A stretch of DNA of 64,000 bases from positions 62,001 to 126,000 of the forward strand of contig CAJNBX010000001.1 of the NCBI GenBank assembly GCA_905221115.1, written 5' to 3'. The stretch comes from a bacterium. Lineage in GTDB: Bacteria > Bacillota > Bacilli > Lactobacillales > Streptococcaceae. Positions 11,111 through 20,554 of this stretch are shown in pieces. Within the stretch, counting starts at the first letter, position 1; each line of letters starts with the position of its first letter. The position numbers and the translations under genes were made by a program. The notes beneath the pieces were generated by a model. It was not told the DNA's origin and searched no databases. It saw nothing but the letters and a program-made list of their open reading frames with translations.

Positions 11111-11116
11111 AGTATA
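11111..11116 (-). promoter_or_regulatory. extended -10 box 6 nt from the yueI-like start codon
   Basis: On the minus strand TATACT is preceded by TGA and followed by GTTTTC and then ATG. No good -35 or ribosome-binding site is visible, so the transcript probably starts at or beside the A of the ATG. Confidence 0.45.
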
Positions 11117-11200
11117 TCATAAAAGTTGGAATAAAACAGACAAAAGAAAGCGATTACTTTATAAAGTTAAGGAAAATTTGCACAAAGATAACGTTTTTTC

Positions 11201-11229
11201 TTGAAAAAGGAGGGGTTTTAAGGTATTAT
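11201..11229 (+). promoter_or_regulatory. eno promoter
   Basis: TTGAAA (11201-11206), a 17-bp spacer and TATTAT (11224-11229). Confidence 0.75.
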
Positions 11230-11264
11230 AGAGGTGTAAAAAATTTAACTCATAAGGAGAGTAA

Positions 11265-12570
<1,306 letters not shown>

Positions 12571-12572
<2 letters not shown>

Positions 12573-12595
12573 AATAGTTCAGTGAACTATTTTAT
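12571..12595 (+). terminator. eno terminator
   Basis: AAAATAGTT (12571-12579) pairs with AACTATTTT (12585-12593) around a 5-nt loop. It starts in the eno stop codon and overlaps the end of the convergent integrase remnant. Confidence 0.7.
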
Positions 12596-12890
12596 CCCGA
12601 ACCTTGAAACTCAAAAGTTCGGCCGTTGATTTAATAACGTTTCTAGCCCCTCGGATTTTATCCGAAGGGCTATTTTTGTGTTCAGGGGGCAAAAAAGGGG
12701 CAAAACTTTTTAAAAAATCTTTTACATTGATCGCTTCATCTGTCATGTTCTTTGTGACGTGGGAGTAGATGGAAGTAGTAACATCAGAATCAGAATGTCC
12801 AACCCTATCCATGATTGTTTTTAGAGGAATTTTATTTTCTTATAAAATATCGGCCATCGCAATGTGCTCAATTTGATTTATTTTTGTGGA
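12579..12890 (-). pseudogene. C-terminal remnant of a phage-type tyrosine integrase
   Basis: The readable minus frame encodes IPLKTIMDRVGHSDSDVT followed by SIYSHVTKN. This is the end of a phage-type tyrosine recombinase with the conserved His (GHSD) and the nucleophile Tyr (IYSHV). An in-frame TAA lies 7 codons before the IPLKT segment. The frame continues upstream as EHIAMADIL for about 15 codons, and then another stop appears. The N-terminal catalytic Arg region is missing. In relatives, integrases sit immediately downstream of eno in the same convergent arrangement, so this is probably the scar of a decayed prophage or island. Confidence 0.8.
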
Positions 12891-13097
12891 ACCCTCTTAT
12901 TTTGAGATGAATACCAATTATAAGTGATTTGCATATCCAGAATATTACAAAGAAAGGAAAGTCAGTGGCCACATAAATTTTATTTCATATTCTTTAAAGC
13001 TGTTTACTCTGTTAGCAATTGTATTTGATATGGTCAAATAAGATTAACAGTTTATTAAATCCCTTTCTAATCTATTACATAATTTAATTTATGTGAT
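12891..13097. other. AT-rich spacer between integrase remnant and xerS
   Basis: No convincing gene is present. A 35-codon + frame (about 12930-13042) reads YPEYYKERKVSGHINF, then a hydrophobic stretch, but it lacks a start with an RBS; it may be leftover mobile-element sequence. Confidence 0.3.
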
Positions 13098-14168
13098 TTA
13101 TAAACTATCCAAAGCATTCTTTTGTTCATCATTTACGATATGGGTATAGAGGTCAGTGACTTGTGTACTGGCGTGACCTAGCTGGTGACTAACCAAAACT
13201 TGCGATTTAGTAGCATCATAGAGCCTAGTTGCTAGGGTATGGCGCAGTTTGTGGGGGGTTACACGAACTTTGAAGTCTTCAGAGTATTTAGCAACCATTT
13301 TTTCAACGCTGGATGCGTCAATACGATTGGGAACACCTCTATAGAGAGTTAGAAAGAGTGCAATATCCGTCTTTTCAGTCTTATAGCGTTGATTTCGAAT
13401 GGCTAGATAATTCTCTAGATAAGGCTTAGCAAAGGCAGCGACATTGACCGAGTCACGTTTGCCACCTTTTCGAGTGACATCAATAACCATCATCTTGAGA
13501 TTGAGATCTCTTAGATCCAGATTAACAGCTTCAGATAAACGGACACCAGATGCCAAGAGAAGGGCGATAATGGCCAAATCACGTTCTTTATTTTTATTAA
13601 ATGATGAAAGAGCACGATTTGAGAGCTGTTGTGGGTAATCTTGGTCTATATAAGTCAGAAACCCTTCTGTTTCATCACCTAGAAAGAGCTTTTGCTTGAT
13701 GTTTTCAGCTCTGGCAGCAAGCGTTTCTTTCTTTTTCTTTGTTGAAACTTTCTTCATTACATTACGATAGAAATAAGGTTCGCCCTGATCGTTTTCAACT
13801 TCCTCGGTCAGATACTTGTAAAGACTGGAAAGAGCTGATAAGGTCCGATTGATGGTCGTTTGGGAAACGCCTTGCTTGGTTGTATTGGCATTCAGCAAAG
13901 GACGTTCTCTAAGATAAAGGATAAAAGCCTCCATATCTTTCTTTGACATATTTTCCAAGACAGATAAAGGAATATCAGACATTTTATCAGAGTTTGAAAT
14001 CCCAGACTCCAAAACCCAGCTGAAAAATCGATCGAATTCCTTGAGGTATTCGTACAAGGTTGTAAAACTGTAGGGAACAGCAAGCTTAGATTGATAGTAT
14101 TCTAAAACATACCAGGGCATGATTTGTTTTAGTTTGTCGATTCGTTCTAATAAAATCTCACGTTTCAT
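13098..14168 (-). CDS. xerS: tyrosine recombinase XerS (chromosome dimer resolution)
   Basis: XerS is the single streptococcal/lactococcal recombinase that resolves chromosome dimers at difSL, replacing the XerC/XerD pair. The protein has an N-terminal SAM-like core-binding domain (residues about 15-160). Its C-terminal catalytic domain shows the expected residues: Arg in [32 protein letters not shown] and the nucleophile Tyr in VTDLYTHI. The 356 aa length is typical. Its target site is 53 bp upstream of the start codon, as in other streptococci. Confidence 0.97.
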   Translation of the reverse strand: MKREILLERIDKLKQIMPWYVLEYYQSKLAVPYSFTTLYEYLKEFDRFFSWVLESGISNSDKMSDIPLSVLENMSKKDMEAFILYLRERPLLNANTTKQGVSQTTINRTLSALSSLYKYLTEEVENDQGEPYFYRNVMKKVSTKKKKETLAARAENIKQKLFLGDETEGFLTYIDQDYPQQLSNRALSSFNKNKERDLAIIALLLASGVRLSEAVNLDLRDLNLKMMVIDVTRKGGKRDSVNVAAFAKPYLENYLAIRNQRYKTEKTDIALFLTLYRGVPNRIDASSVEKMVAKYSEDFKVRVTPHKLRHTLATRLYDATKSQVLVSHQLGHASTQVTDLYTHIVNDEQKNALDSL

Positions 14169-14220
14169 GTATTTTCTCCATAAATAAGTCTACAAGTAGT
14201 ATAGCATAGACTTATATATT

Positions 14221-14251
14221 TTTCAAGAAAATTATAGTTTTTCGGAAAGAT
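14221..14251 (-). other. difSL chromosome dimer resolution site
   Basis: The minus strand reads ATCTTTCCGAAAAACT and then ATAATTTTCTTGAAA, the 31-bp sequence I recall for the streptococcal/lactococcal difSL with no mismatch. It lies directly upstream of xerS, the conserved position. This marks the replication terminus. The gene-strand switch across this point (mostly + before, mostly - after) agrees. Confidence 0.93.
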
Positions 14252-14278
14252 GTTGTAGGAGTTTTTTTAAAGTGATAA

Positions 14279-14317
14279 AAAGACTTAGACCTGCAAACAA
14301 AACAGATCTAAGTCTTT
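14279..14317 (-). terminator. hairpin terminator reading leftwards, gene unknown
   Basis: AAAGACTTAGA (14279-14289) pairs with TCTAAGTCTTT (14307-14317). The plus-strand A-run at 14277-14281 gives a U-run for minus-strand transcripts. It could end readthrough from metK before dif/xerS. Confidence 0.55.
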
Positions 14318-14621
14318 GGAGTTATTATTGTGAATCATTATCTAGTGCTTTTTCTAGTTTTCAAATACTAAACCAGAATGAAAAAGAACTCACCCACTAA
14401 ACTTCTGTTAATACTACACAACTGAAGAGCTATATAAGAAGCTATGAGATACAAAATACATTGTATAATTGCTATTGTTTTCTTTTTCATGATTTTAATC
14501 TTACTGTACAGATTTGATGCAGTAAACTCCTTTCTAGCTTTTATCGTTTACTATTTCTAATTTAATTATAGTCTTATTTTTACCAAAGTTCAATTATTGG
14601 TGTGTGAAATGTTTTATCAGT
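14318..14621. other. AT-rich intergenic region between dif and metK
   Basis: Apart from a possible 38-codon hydrophobic frame (listed separately) nothing recognisable is seen. Confidence 0.4.
14444..14560 (+). CDS. possible small hydrophobic peptide (38 aa)
   Basis: An ATG frame encodes MRYKIHCIIAIVFFFMILIL, then LYRF and a second hydrophobic patch ending VYYF: one likely membrane helix. The ribosome-binding site is poor (AAGAAGCT just before ATG). No family is recognised. It may be an unexpressed AT-rich frame. Confidence 0.2.
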   Translation: MRYKIHCIIAIVFFFMILILLYRFDAVNSFLAFIVYYF

Positions 14622-14646
14622 AAAAAAGAGGGGAAGTCCCCCTCTC
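14622..14646 (-). terminator. metK terminator
   Basis: GAGGGG (14628-14633) pairs with CCCCTC (14639-14644). The plus-strand A-run 14622-14627 gives the U-run on the metK transcript. Confidence 0.8.
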
Positions 14647-14652
14647 AAGATT

Positions 14653-15843
14653 TTATTTTACTGCTTCTTTCAAAGCATCTACCTTGTCCAAACGTTCCCA
14701 TGGAAGGTCAATATCTGTACGTCCCATGTGTCCATAAGCAGCTGTTTGACGGTAGATTGGACGTTTAAGATCCAACATTTGAATAATTCCTGCAGGACGA
14801 AGGTCAAAGATTTGACGAGCCGCTTTTTCCAGCTTGCTTTCAGCTACTCTTCCTGTACCAAAGGTATCGATACGAACAGAAACAGGTTGGGCAACACCGA
14901 TAGCGTAGGCCAATTGAACTTCTGCCTTCTTAGCCAGACCCGCTGCAACGATGTTCTTGGCAATATAGCGAGCTGCATATGACGCAGAACGGTCCACTTT
15001 AGTCGCATCTTTACCAGAGAAGGCACCGCCACCATGACGAGAGTAGCCACCATAAGTATCCACGATAATCTTACGACCAGTCAAACCTGAGTCTCCTTGA
15101 GGTCCACCGATTACAAAGCGACCAGTTGGATTGATGAAGAATTTTGTTTGTTCATCTAAGTAAGAGGCTGGAATCACCTCTTTGATAACCTTGTTGATGA
15201 CATCATTGTGAATTTGTTCGTTGCTGGCTTCTGGGTCGTGCTGAGTTGAAATAACAACTGTGTCCACACGTACTGGACGGTCATTTTCATCATACTCAAC
15301 TGTAACTTGTGATTTAGCATCTGGGCGAAGATAGCTGATTTCACCAGTCTTACGAAGTTCTGCCAGACGACGAACCAATTTATGGCTGAGTGAAATTGGC
15401 AATGGCATGAGCTCTTCTGTTTCATCCACTGCAAATCCAAACATGAGACCTTGGTCTCCAGCACCAATCAAGTCAAGTGGATCTTGGTCTGCATTCCCAC
15501 GAACCTCCAAAGCTTCGTTAACACCTTGGGCAATATCGGGTGACTGCTCAACAAGTGACGGATGGACTCCCACTGTCTCTGCAGAAAATCCATACTCGGT
15601 ATTGGTATAGCCAATCTCTGCAATGGTATCACGAACTACACGGTTAATATCCACATAGGCATTTGTAGAAATTTCACCAAAAACATGGACAGAACCAGTA
15701 TATACAGCTGTCTCAGCAGCAACATGCGCCTCTGGATCCTTTGCTAAAATAGCATCCAAGATAGCATCTGAAATTTGGTCTGCAATCTTATCTGGATGCC
15801 CCTCAGATACAGACTCAGACGTGAATAATTTACGTTCTGACAT
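14653..15843 (-). CDS. metK: S-adenosylmethionine synthetase
   Basis: MetK makes S-adenosylmethionine from methionine and ATP. Signatures are [11 protein letters not shown] near the N-terminus, [10 protein letters not shown], and the GGGAFSGKD loop near residue 270. Length 396 aa is standard. The start ATG lies 6 nt after an unusually strong AAGGGGGGAC Shine-Dalgarno, which is the sequestered 3' strand of an SMK-box riboswitch (listed separately). It is thus predicted to be controlled by its own product at translation initiation. It is monocistronic with a strong terminator. Confidence 0.98.
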   Translation of the reverse strand: MSERKLFTSESVSEGHPDKIADQISDAILDAILAKDPEAHVAAETAVYTGSVHVFGEISTNAYVDINRVVRDTIAEIGYTNTEYGFSAETVGVHPSLVEQSPDIAQGVNEALEVRGNADQDPLDLIGAGDQGLMFGFAVDETEELMPLPISLSHKLVRRLAELRKTGEISYLRPDAKSQVTVEYDENDRPVRVDTVVISTQHDPEASNEQIHNDVINKVIKEVIPASYLDEQTKFFINPTGRFVIGGPQGDSGLTGRKIIVDTYGGYSRHGGGAFSGKDATKVDRSASYAARYIAKNIVAAGLAKKAEVQLAYAIGVAQPVSVRIDTFGTGRVAESKLEKAARQIFDLRPAGIIQMLDLKRPIYRQTAAYGHMGRTDIDLPWERLDKVDALKEAVK

Positions 15844-15845
15844 AA

Positions 15846-16103
15846 AAATGTCCCCCCTTAAAAATAGTGTTATAGAGTTACAAAGTACTGATAGGTATTT
15901 TCATTTTCTAAGAGTTACGACGCGAAAGAAATAAAAACGACACTTTTTTATTTCTGAAGCTAGTAAGGCGCATAGGGTGACCGCGTTATAGCGGCAACCG
16001 TAGAATGACGAGCGACTACTTTGGAGCCGTCAGTCTTTGCAAATTACAAAGTACTGATAGGAAAACTCTTAGTGATAAATACCTACCATCTTATCGGGAC
16101 TAT
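15846..16103 (-). promoter_or_regulatory. SMK-box (SAM-III) riboswitch with large apical insert
   Basis: In the metK sense, GUCCCGAU (16093-16100) can pair with the SD strand AAGGGGGGAC (15850-15859). GGUAGGUAUUU (about 16079-16089) pairs with AAAUACCUAUC (about 15888-15898), and this is followed by AGUACUUUGUAAC, resembling the conserved ligand-binding strand of SMK boxes. A second helix CUAAGAGUU/AACUCUUAG continues the stem. Its apex holds about 150 nt of extra sequence, including a second copy of the 18-nt CCUAUCAGUACUUUGUAA (16044-16061) and an AGAAAUAAAAA/UUUUUAUUUCU hairpin. SAM binding is expected to hide the metK Shine-Dalgarno. Confidence 0.75.
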
Positions 16104-16114
16104 ATAACTTTACC

Positions 16115-16120
16115 ATTATA
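16115..16120 (-). promoter_or_regulatory. metK -10 box
   Basis: TGGTATAAT on the minus strand is an extended -10 lying just upstream of the SMK leader. No strong -35 is seen. Confidence 0.6.
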
Positions 16121-16456
16121 CCATTTTTAAGCGCAATTTGCAGTCTATATACTCAATAAAAATCAAAGAACAGCTTTTTGATTATAGATAAAACTGGCTA
16201 AATCAGTAACATATACCTAATACAAGATGCCGCTAACTTGTTTTAAAGAGTATTAATGTACTGTTTCGATTTCTACTAATCTATTTTCAATAGGTGTTTA
16301 ACAGCCTTAATATTATGCGTACTATTATTTTCAAACTATCGTGTCCTGAACAATAGTTTGAAAATGAAAAGGGACTTTATTCTTTTTGTAACCTTACTGT
16401 AATAATTATCCGATTAAAAAATGATAAAATAGGTATGTACAGTTAAGGAGAGAAGA
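16121..16456. other. intergenic region with a degenerate BOX-C-like end
   Basis: ATACTCAATAAAAATCAAAG at about 16149-16168 resembles the outer end of a BOX element in reverse, but boxA and boxB parts are not recognisable. TTTCAAACTAT (about 16328-16338) is repeated inverted around 16355-16365. Otherwise nothing is seen before the next gene. Confidence 0.4.
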
Positions 16457-16744
16457 ATGCCTGTAAGAAAATTACAATCCTATGAGGTAGACTATCAAGA
16501 AGAATTAAATCATCAGATTCCTCGCTATCAAGATTATACACCTGAAGCACAATCTGATGCCAATCTCAAGGAAATCCTATTTTTTGTTAATATTGCTGTT
16601 TTTTGTATCTGTGTTGCTATCTTTAGTTTTATCTTTTTAGCATTAAAATTATCAACTGCTCTTGCATTTGTCGCAGCAATCGGATTTAGCTTACTTGTTT
16701 TAAAAGTCCAACGCTCTATTATCAAACGAAAATTTAGAAGATAA
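16457..16744 (+). CDS. small membrane protein, DUF3270 family
   Basis: This 95-aa protein is a streptococcal DUF3270 family member of unknown function. It has a charged N-terminal 40 residues (Gln/Glu rich, YQEELNHQIPRYQ), two membrane helices (about residues 41-62 and 64-84), and a basic tail RSIIKRKFRR, suggesting a hairpin membrane protein. AAGGAG lies 8 nt before the ATG. It is monocistronic with a very strong terminator. It runs against the local minus-strand bias. Confidence 0.85.
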   Translation: MPVRKLQSYEVDYQEELNHQIPRYQDYTPEAQSDANLKEILFFVNIAVFCICVAIFSFIFLALKLSTALAFVAAIGFSLLVLKVQRSIIKRKFRR

Positions 16745-16790
16745 ATCATACCCTACGTCTAATCAAGTTGATTTATAAAAAATTAAGGAG

Positions 16791-16845
16791 AACAGAGGAT
16801 TTAAGATGAATAACACATTTTTCATCTTAAATCCTCTGTTTTTTT
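16791..16845 (+). terminator. strong intrinsic terminator after the DUF3270 gene
   Basis: A perfect 20-bp stem (16791-16810 with 16821-16840) is followed by a T-run. It is near-symmetrical and could also act on the other strand. Confidence 0.85.
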
Positions 16846-17013
16846 GACCAGCTTACCAAATATAATTATTTACTTAATTGAATAACGTGTAACCTTTCCT
16901 AATAAATGTTCTCCAAATATCCTAAACTGTAAAATCAATTAGTCTCTACCCTTTTACCATTTTATTTTCTAAAATATGCTATAATAATACCAAAAGATAA
17001 AGAAGGAAGACCT

Positions 17014-17823
17014 ATGATTAAACTACTAGCCTTGGATATGGATGGAACCCTCCTCAATGAAGCCAAGGAAATCCCACAAGCTCATATTACTGCTATTCAC
17101 CAAGCTATTGAAAAAAGCGTCAAACTGGTACTTTGTACGGGCCGCCCCCTTTTCGGTGTCCTCCCCTACTACAAAAAACTGGGGCTTGACCACCAGAACG
17201 AATATGTTATTGTTAACAACGGTTGTTCAACTCACCAGACCAGTGATTGGAGTCTGGTTGATTGGCAAGAACTCAGTCCAGCAGACATCGAGTACCTCTA
17301 TGACCTAGCTGAAAAAAGCGATGTTCAGTTGACTCTTTTTGATGAGGAGCATTATTTTGTCCTCGGTGGTAAGCCGAATGAAATCATTCAAAATGATGCC
17401 AAGCTAGTCTTTTCAGACCTGACTGAAATTTCTCTTGAGGAAGCGACTAGTGGCAAGTATCGCATGTTCCAAGGTATGTTTTTAGGTACAGAAAGCCAAA
17501 CAGATGATTTTGAAGAGCGTTTTGCTGGAGAACTCTGTCAACGATTTAGTGGAGTTCGTTCTCAGCCTGTCATTTATGAAGCTATGCCACTTGGTACGAC
17601 AAAGGCTACCGCTCTTTCTCGACTAGCAGATATTTTGAAGATTGATTCCTCAGAAATCATGGCCATGGGCGATGCCAATAACGATATCGAAATGCTCCAG
17701 TTTGCAGGGCTGGGCATTGCAATGGGGAATGCTAGCGATTATGTCAAATCTCTTGCGGATGCCGCTACAGCCAGCAACGAAGAAGACGGCGTTGCGCGTG
17801 CCATTGAGAAATATATTTTATAA
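17014..17823 (+). CDS. Cof-type HAD hydrolase (YidA-like sugar phosphatase)
   Basis: This is a cytoplasmic HAD-IIB phosphatase of the Cof/YidA group. It has motif I LDMDGTLLN, motif II LCTGRP, a Lys in GTTKATAL, and motif IV MGDANNDIEML. The C2B cap lies in the middle. The 269 aa length is normal. Such proteins dephosphorylate sugar phosphates or similar metabolites; the substrate cannot be read from sequence. RBS GAAGGAAG precedes the ATG. The gene has its own terminator. Confidence 0.9.
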   Translation: MIKLLALDMDGTLLNEAKEIPQAHITAIHQAIEKSVKLVLCTGRPLFGVLPYYKKLGLDHQNEYVIVNNGCSTHQTSDWSLVDWQELSPADIEYLYDLAEKSDVQLTLFDEEHYFVLGGKPNEIIQNDAKLVFSDLTEISLEEATSGKYRMFQGMFLGTESQTDDFEERFAGELCQRFSGVRSQPVIYEAMPLGTTKATALSRLADILKIDSSEIMAMGDANNDIEMLQFAGLGIAMGNASDYVKSLADAATASNEEDGVARAIEKYIL

Positions 17824-17830
17824 TTAAGAA

Positions 17831-17855
17831 GCCCAGTTCGTGTCAACTGGGTTTT
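17831..17855 (+). terminator. terminator of the HAD hydrolase gene
   Basis: CCCAGTT (17832-17838) pairs with AACTGGG (17845-17851), followed by TTTT. Confidence 0.7.
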
Positions 17856-17964
17856 GATATTTAAGAATTCCTAAAACTTTAGAAACCCTTTAGAAATCCT
17901 TGAGCTTTCTTTGATTTCTATACTTTATACTAAAGTTAACAAAATAAATCAAAAGGAGAGAAAC

Positions 17965-18873
17965 ATGAAAACAGTACTTGACATTCATGGATTGTCCAAA
18001 AACTTTGACAAACAAGCTATTCTTCAGGATCTTCATCTAACGATAAGAGAGGGAGATATTTATGGACTTATCGGAAAGAACGGAGCTGGGAAGACCACCT
18101 TAATCAAAATCATTACGCAACTACTGTTTGCGGATAAAGGAACTGTTTCCCTCTTTTCTAGTCAATCGGAAAATGAGTGGACCAAGGCTCTATCTCGAGT
18201 AGGTTCAGTGATAGAATCACCCGTAGCCCATAATCACTTAACAGCTTATCAAAATCTGAAATATTACTGTATGATTCGCCATATTCCAAATGCTGATCAA
18301 GTCATTCGAGAAACGCTGGACTATGTAGGTTTGCCAGATACAGGTAAGAAAGTCTTTCGTGATTTCTCGCTAGGAATGAAACAAAGACTTGGTATCGCCA
18401 TTGCCCTTCTATCCAAACCAGACTTCCTAATCTTAGATGAACCTATCAACGGTCTCGACCCAATCGGTATCAAAGAATTTCGACTAATGATTCAACGCCT
18501 CAATCAAGAAAAAGGAATCACCATTCTCATCTCTAGCCATATCTTGTCAGAACTCTATCTCGTAGCAAATCGTTTTGGTATTTTAGATCAAGGTAAGATT
18601 ATCCGTGAAATCAGTAAAGCTGAATTTGAAACACTAAGTGAGGATTATATTGTCCTTAAGACAGCTGATCAAGAGAAAGCTTGTCAAGTATTGAAAGAAC
18701 AAATCCAGCTCCAGTTCAAGGTTGTTAATCCAGAAAATGAAATCCATATCTTTGGTCAGGAACAAGATGTCAAACAGATTCTCAAAGAATTAACCTTGGC
18801 AGATGTTGCCATTGACGAGATTTACTATGCCCGTCAAAACCTAGAAGAATACTTCACTCAATTGGTCGAATAG
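17965..18873 (+). CDS. ABC transporter ATP-binding protein (BcrA/lantibiotic-immunity type)
   Basis: This is the ATPase of an ABC-2 type exporter. It shows Walker A GKNGAGKTTLIK, signature SLGMKQRLGIA, Walker B FLILDEPINGLDP and the switch His in SSHILSEL. The C-terminal 80 residues are typical of bacitracin- and lantibiotic-self-protection ATPases (BcrA/NukF type). The ATG at 17965 follows AAGGAGAG (17953-17960). An upstream in-frame ATG at 17911 lacks an RBS and adds an atypical N-terminus. It pairs with the permease 10 bp downstream and converges on a two-component system, its likely regulator. Confidence 0.92.
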   Translation: MKTVLDIHGLSKNFDKQAILQDLHLTIREGDIYGLIGKNGAGKTTLIKIITQLLFADKGTVSLFSSQSENEWTKALSRVGSVIESPVAHNHLTAYQNLKYYCMIRHIPNADQVIRETLDYVGLPDTGKKVFRDFSLGMKQRLGIAIALLSKPDFLILDEPINGLDPIGIKEFRLMIQRLNQEKGITILISSHILSELYLVANRFGILDQGKIIREISKAEFETLSEDYIVLKTADQEKACQVLKEQIQLQFKVVNPENEIHIFGQEQDVKQILKELTLADVAIDEIYYARQNLEEYFTQLVE

Positions 18874-18883
18874 GAGAAAAATC

Positions 18884-19636
18884 ATGATACATACCATTCA
18901 AGCAGACTTTTACCGTCTTTTCCGCTCCAAAGGTTTTTGGATCACAGAATTCATTCTCTTTGCTCTCATGCTAATGGGTGCAAGTATAGGAGCTACGGGT
19001 CATCTGATGGCAATCCAGGCAGAAGAATCAGAAATTCCAACCCAAGGTTGGAATGGTGTACAAGCCCTAATCAACGCATCTAGTCAAGGTTCAAACCTCG
19101 TTTTTCTCTGCATAGTCCTAGCCTGCCTCGTTCTTGGAGTTGATTTAATCGGCAAACTCTATAAAAATAATTTAACAGTGGGTGTCTCTCGTACCGAGTT
19201 TTTTCTAGCGAAAGCCTTTGTATTGGCTTCTATTGCACTTTTACAAGTCATCATCTGTCTTGTGATTGCCTTTATTCCAGCCACTATCTTAAATGGATTT
19301 GGAACTATGCCTGATGGCTTTATTGGCAATCTACTAATAACCATTTCCCTTCAATTCCTTTGCCTCCTTGCTTGGCTTTCCATTGTTTCCTTCATCCTCT
19401 ATGTTAGTCATTCTTATATTGCGGTATTTATTGGTTATTTGGTCAGCTCTATCTTACTTTCTATGCCAATGCTCATCTTCCCAACTATCAAAATTTTGCC
19501 ATATTTATCATTGCAGTTTTTCTATGCTATGACTGCTAATAGTGAATCCATTTTCTACACCCTTATAGTTACCTTAGCTGTTATTCTAATCTTTAATCTA
19601 AGTGGACTGGCAGTTTTCAAAAAGAAAAGTTTATAA
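18884..19636 (+). CDS. ABC-2 type permease, six-helix
   Basis: This 250-aa integral membrane protein has about six predicted helices (roughly residues 18-40, 70-90, 110-130, 145-170, 175-195, 225-245). It begins MIHTIQADFYRLFRSKGFW, the usual cytoplasmic amphipathic start of bacitracin/lantibiotic-type permeases. The RBS is AGGAGA. It forms an exporter with the preceding ATPase. Likely roles are export of, or defence against, a peptide antibiotic; the substrate is unknown. Confidence 0.88.
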   Translation: MIHTIQADFYRLFRSKGFWITEFILFALMLMGASIGATGHLMAIQAEESEIPTQGWNGVQALINASSQGSNLVFLCIVLACLVLGVDLIGKLYKNNLTVGVSRTEFFLAKAFVLASIALLQVIICLVIAFIPATILNGFGTMPDGFIGNLLITISLQFLCLLAWLSIVSFILYVSHSYIAVFIGYLVSSILLSMPMLIFPTIKILPYLSLQFFYAMTANSESIFYTLIVTLAVILIFNLSGLAVFKKKSL

Positions 19637-19673
19637 AAAACGACCTCCTCTAGCCTACAGAGGAGGTTTATTT
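19632..19673. terminator. bidirectional terminator between ABC exporter and two-component genes
   Basis: ACCTCCTCT (19643-19651) pairs with AGAGGAGGT (19659-19667), with A-rich and T-rich flanks on the two sides. It can end both convergent units. Confidence 0.8.
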
Positions 19674-19675
19674 CG

Positions 19676-20554
19676 TTAAAAATAAATGAAAACCGACAAC
19701 CACTGGCCATCTGTGCTTAGTTTCATCTCTGCACCGAGAAGATGACATAATTCCTCAGTGATATAAAGGCCTAAACCAGAGGATTCTTCGGTGTCTGATA
19801 GATTTTCAGAATAAAAACGGTTGCTGAGATTTTCTATTTTTTTGATAGGCTGTTTGACAAGGTTTGCAATCTCTAAGACAGGCTGTTCCTTTTCCTTTCT
19901 CAAAGATAGACGGGCTTCTTCCTTGCCATGTTTGAGAACATTTCCGAGCAAATTTTGTAAAATTCGATCCAGCAAGTCTTCATCAGTCCTCATTTTCAGA
20001 CCAGCTTCAACCTCAAAATCAAGCGTGATATTTGCCGCCTGAAAAACATCATAATAAGCCAAAGTCTTTTTGGTGATAAAAGCTGAAAGGTCTACTTCTT
20101 CAAGTTTTGGTTTGACAGCTCCTTCCATCAACCGACGGTATTCTAGGAGAGCCTCCAAGCGTTTGGAAACTAAATCAAGATGCTGGGCGATTTTTTGTAA
20201 GTTTTCTCCTTTGTTTTCAGGAGACTTTATCAATTGTTGCGTGTAGCCTGACGCGATAGTCAAAGGTGTCCGAATATCATGGGCAATATTGCTGATGGCC
20301 ATATCCAGAGTCTGCTTTTCCCTTTTCATCACCAACCGAGATTGTTCCACTTCCTGAAATAGATTTTCAATTTGCTGGTAGAGATGTAAAAAATGTTTGG
20401 AAAAAATGCTGACTCCTACTCTTTTCATACTACCCGTGAGAATCTTGTCTTCAATCTGTTGACTCAGGCTTTCAAGAACTAGATGATAGCGAATCAATGT
20501 AATCGATAAAATAATTAGGAGAACCAGTAGGAAAAAGATTATCATGTAGGTCAT
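19676..20554 (-). CDS. sensor histidine kinase of an ABC-linked two-component system
   Basis: This 292-aa kinase has one N-terminal membrane helix (residues 3-22), almost no extracellular part, an HisKA H-box SNIAHDIRTPLTIASG (phospho-His near residue 94), and a HATPase domain with an N-box LLGNVLKHG and G-box SSGLGLYI. A minimal sensor region is typical of kinases that sense through a partner ABC transporter or the membrane. It overlaps the response regulator by 4 nt (ATGA), so both are co-translated. Confidence 0.9.
   Translation of the reverse strand: MTYMIIFFLLVLLIILSITLIRYHLVLESLSQQIEDKILTGSMKRVGVSIFSKHFLHLYQQIENLFQEVEQSRLVMKREKQTLDMAISNIAHDIRTPLTIASGYTQQLIKSPENKGENLQKIAQHLDLVSKRLEALLEYRRLMEGAVKPKLEEVDLSAFITKKTLAYYDVFQAANITLDFEVEAGLKMRTDEDLLDRILQNLLGNVLKHGKEEARLSLRKEKEQPVLEIANLVKQPIKKIENLSNRFYSENLSDTEESSGLGLYITEELCHLLGAEMKLSTDGQWLSVFIYF

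Noticed and set aside
15960..16040. GC-richer segment inside the metK leader as a possible tRNA or independent ncRNA
   Set aside because: No cloverleaf or T-loop sequence; best treated as the insert of the SMK leader.
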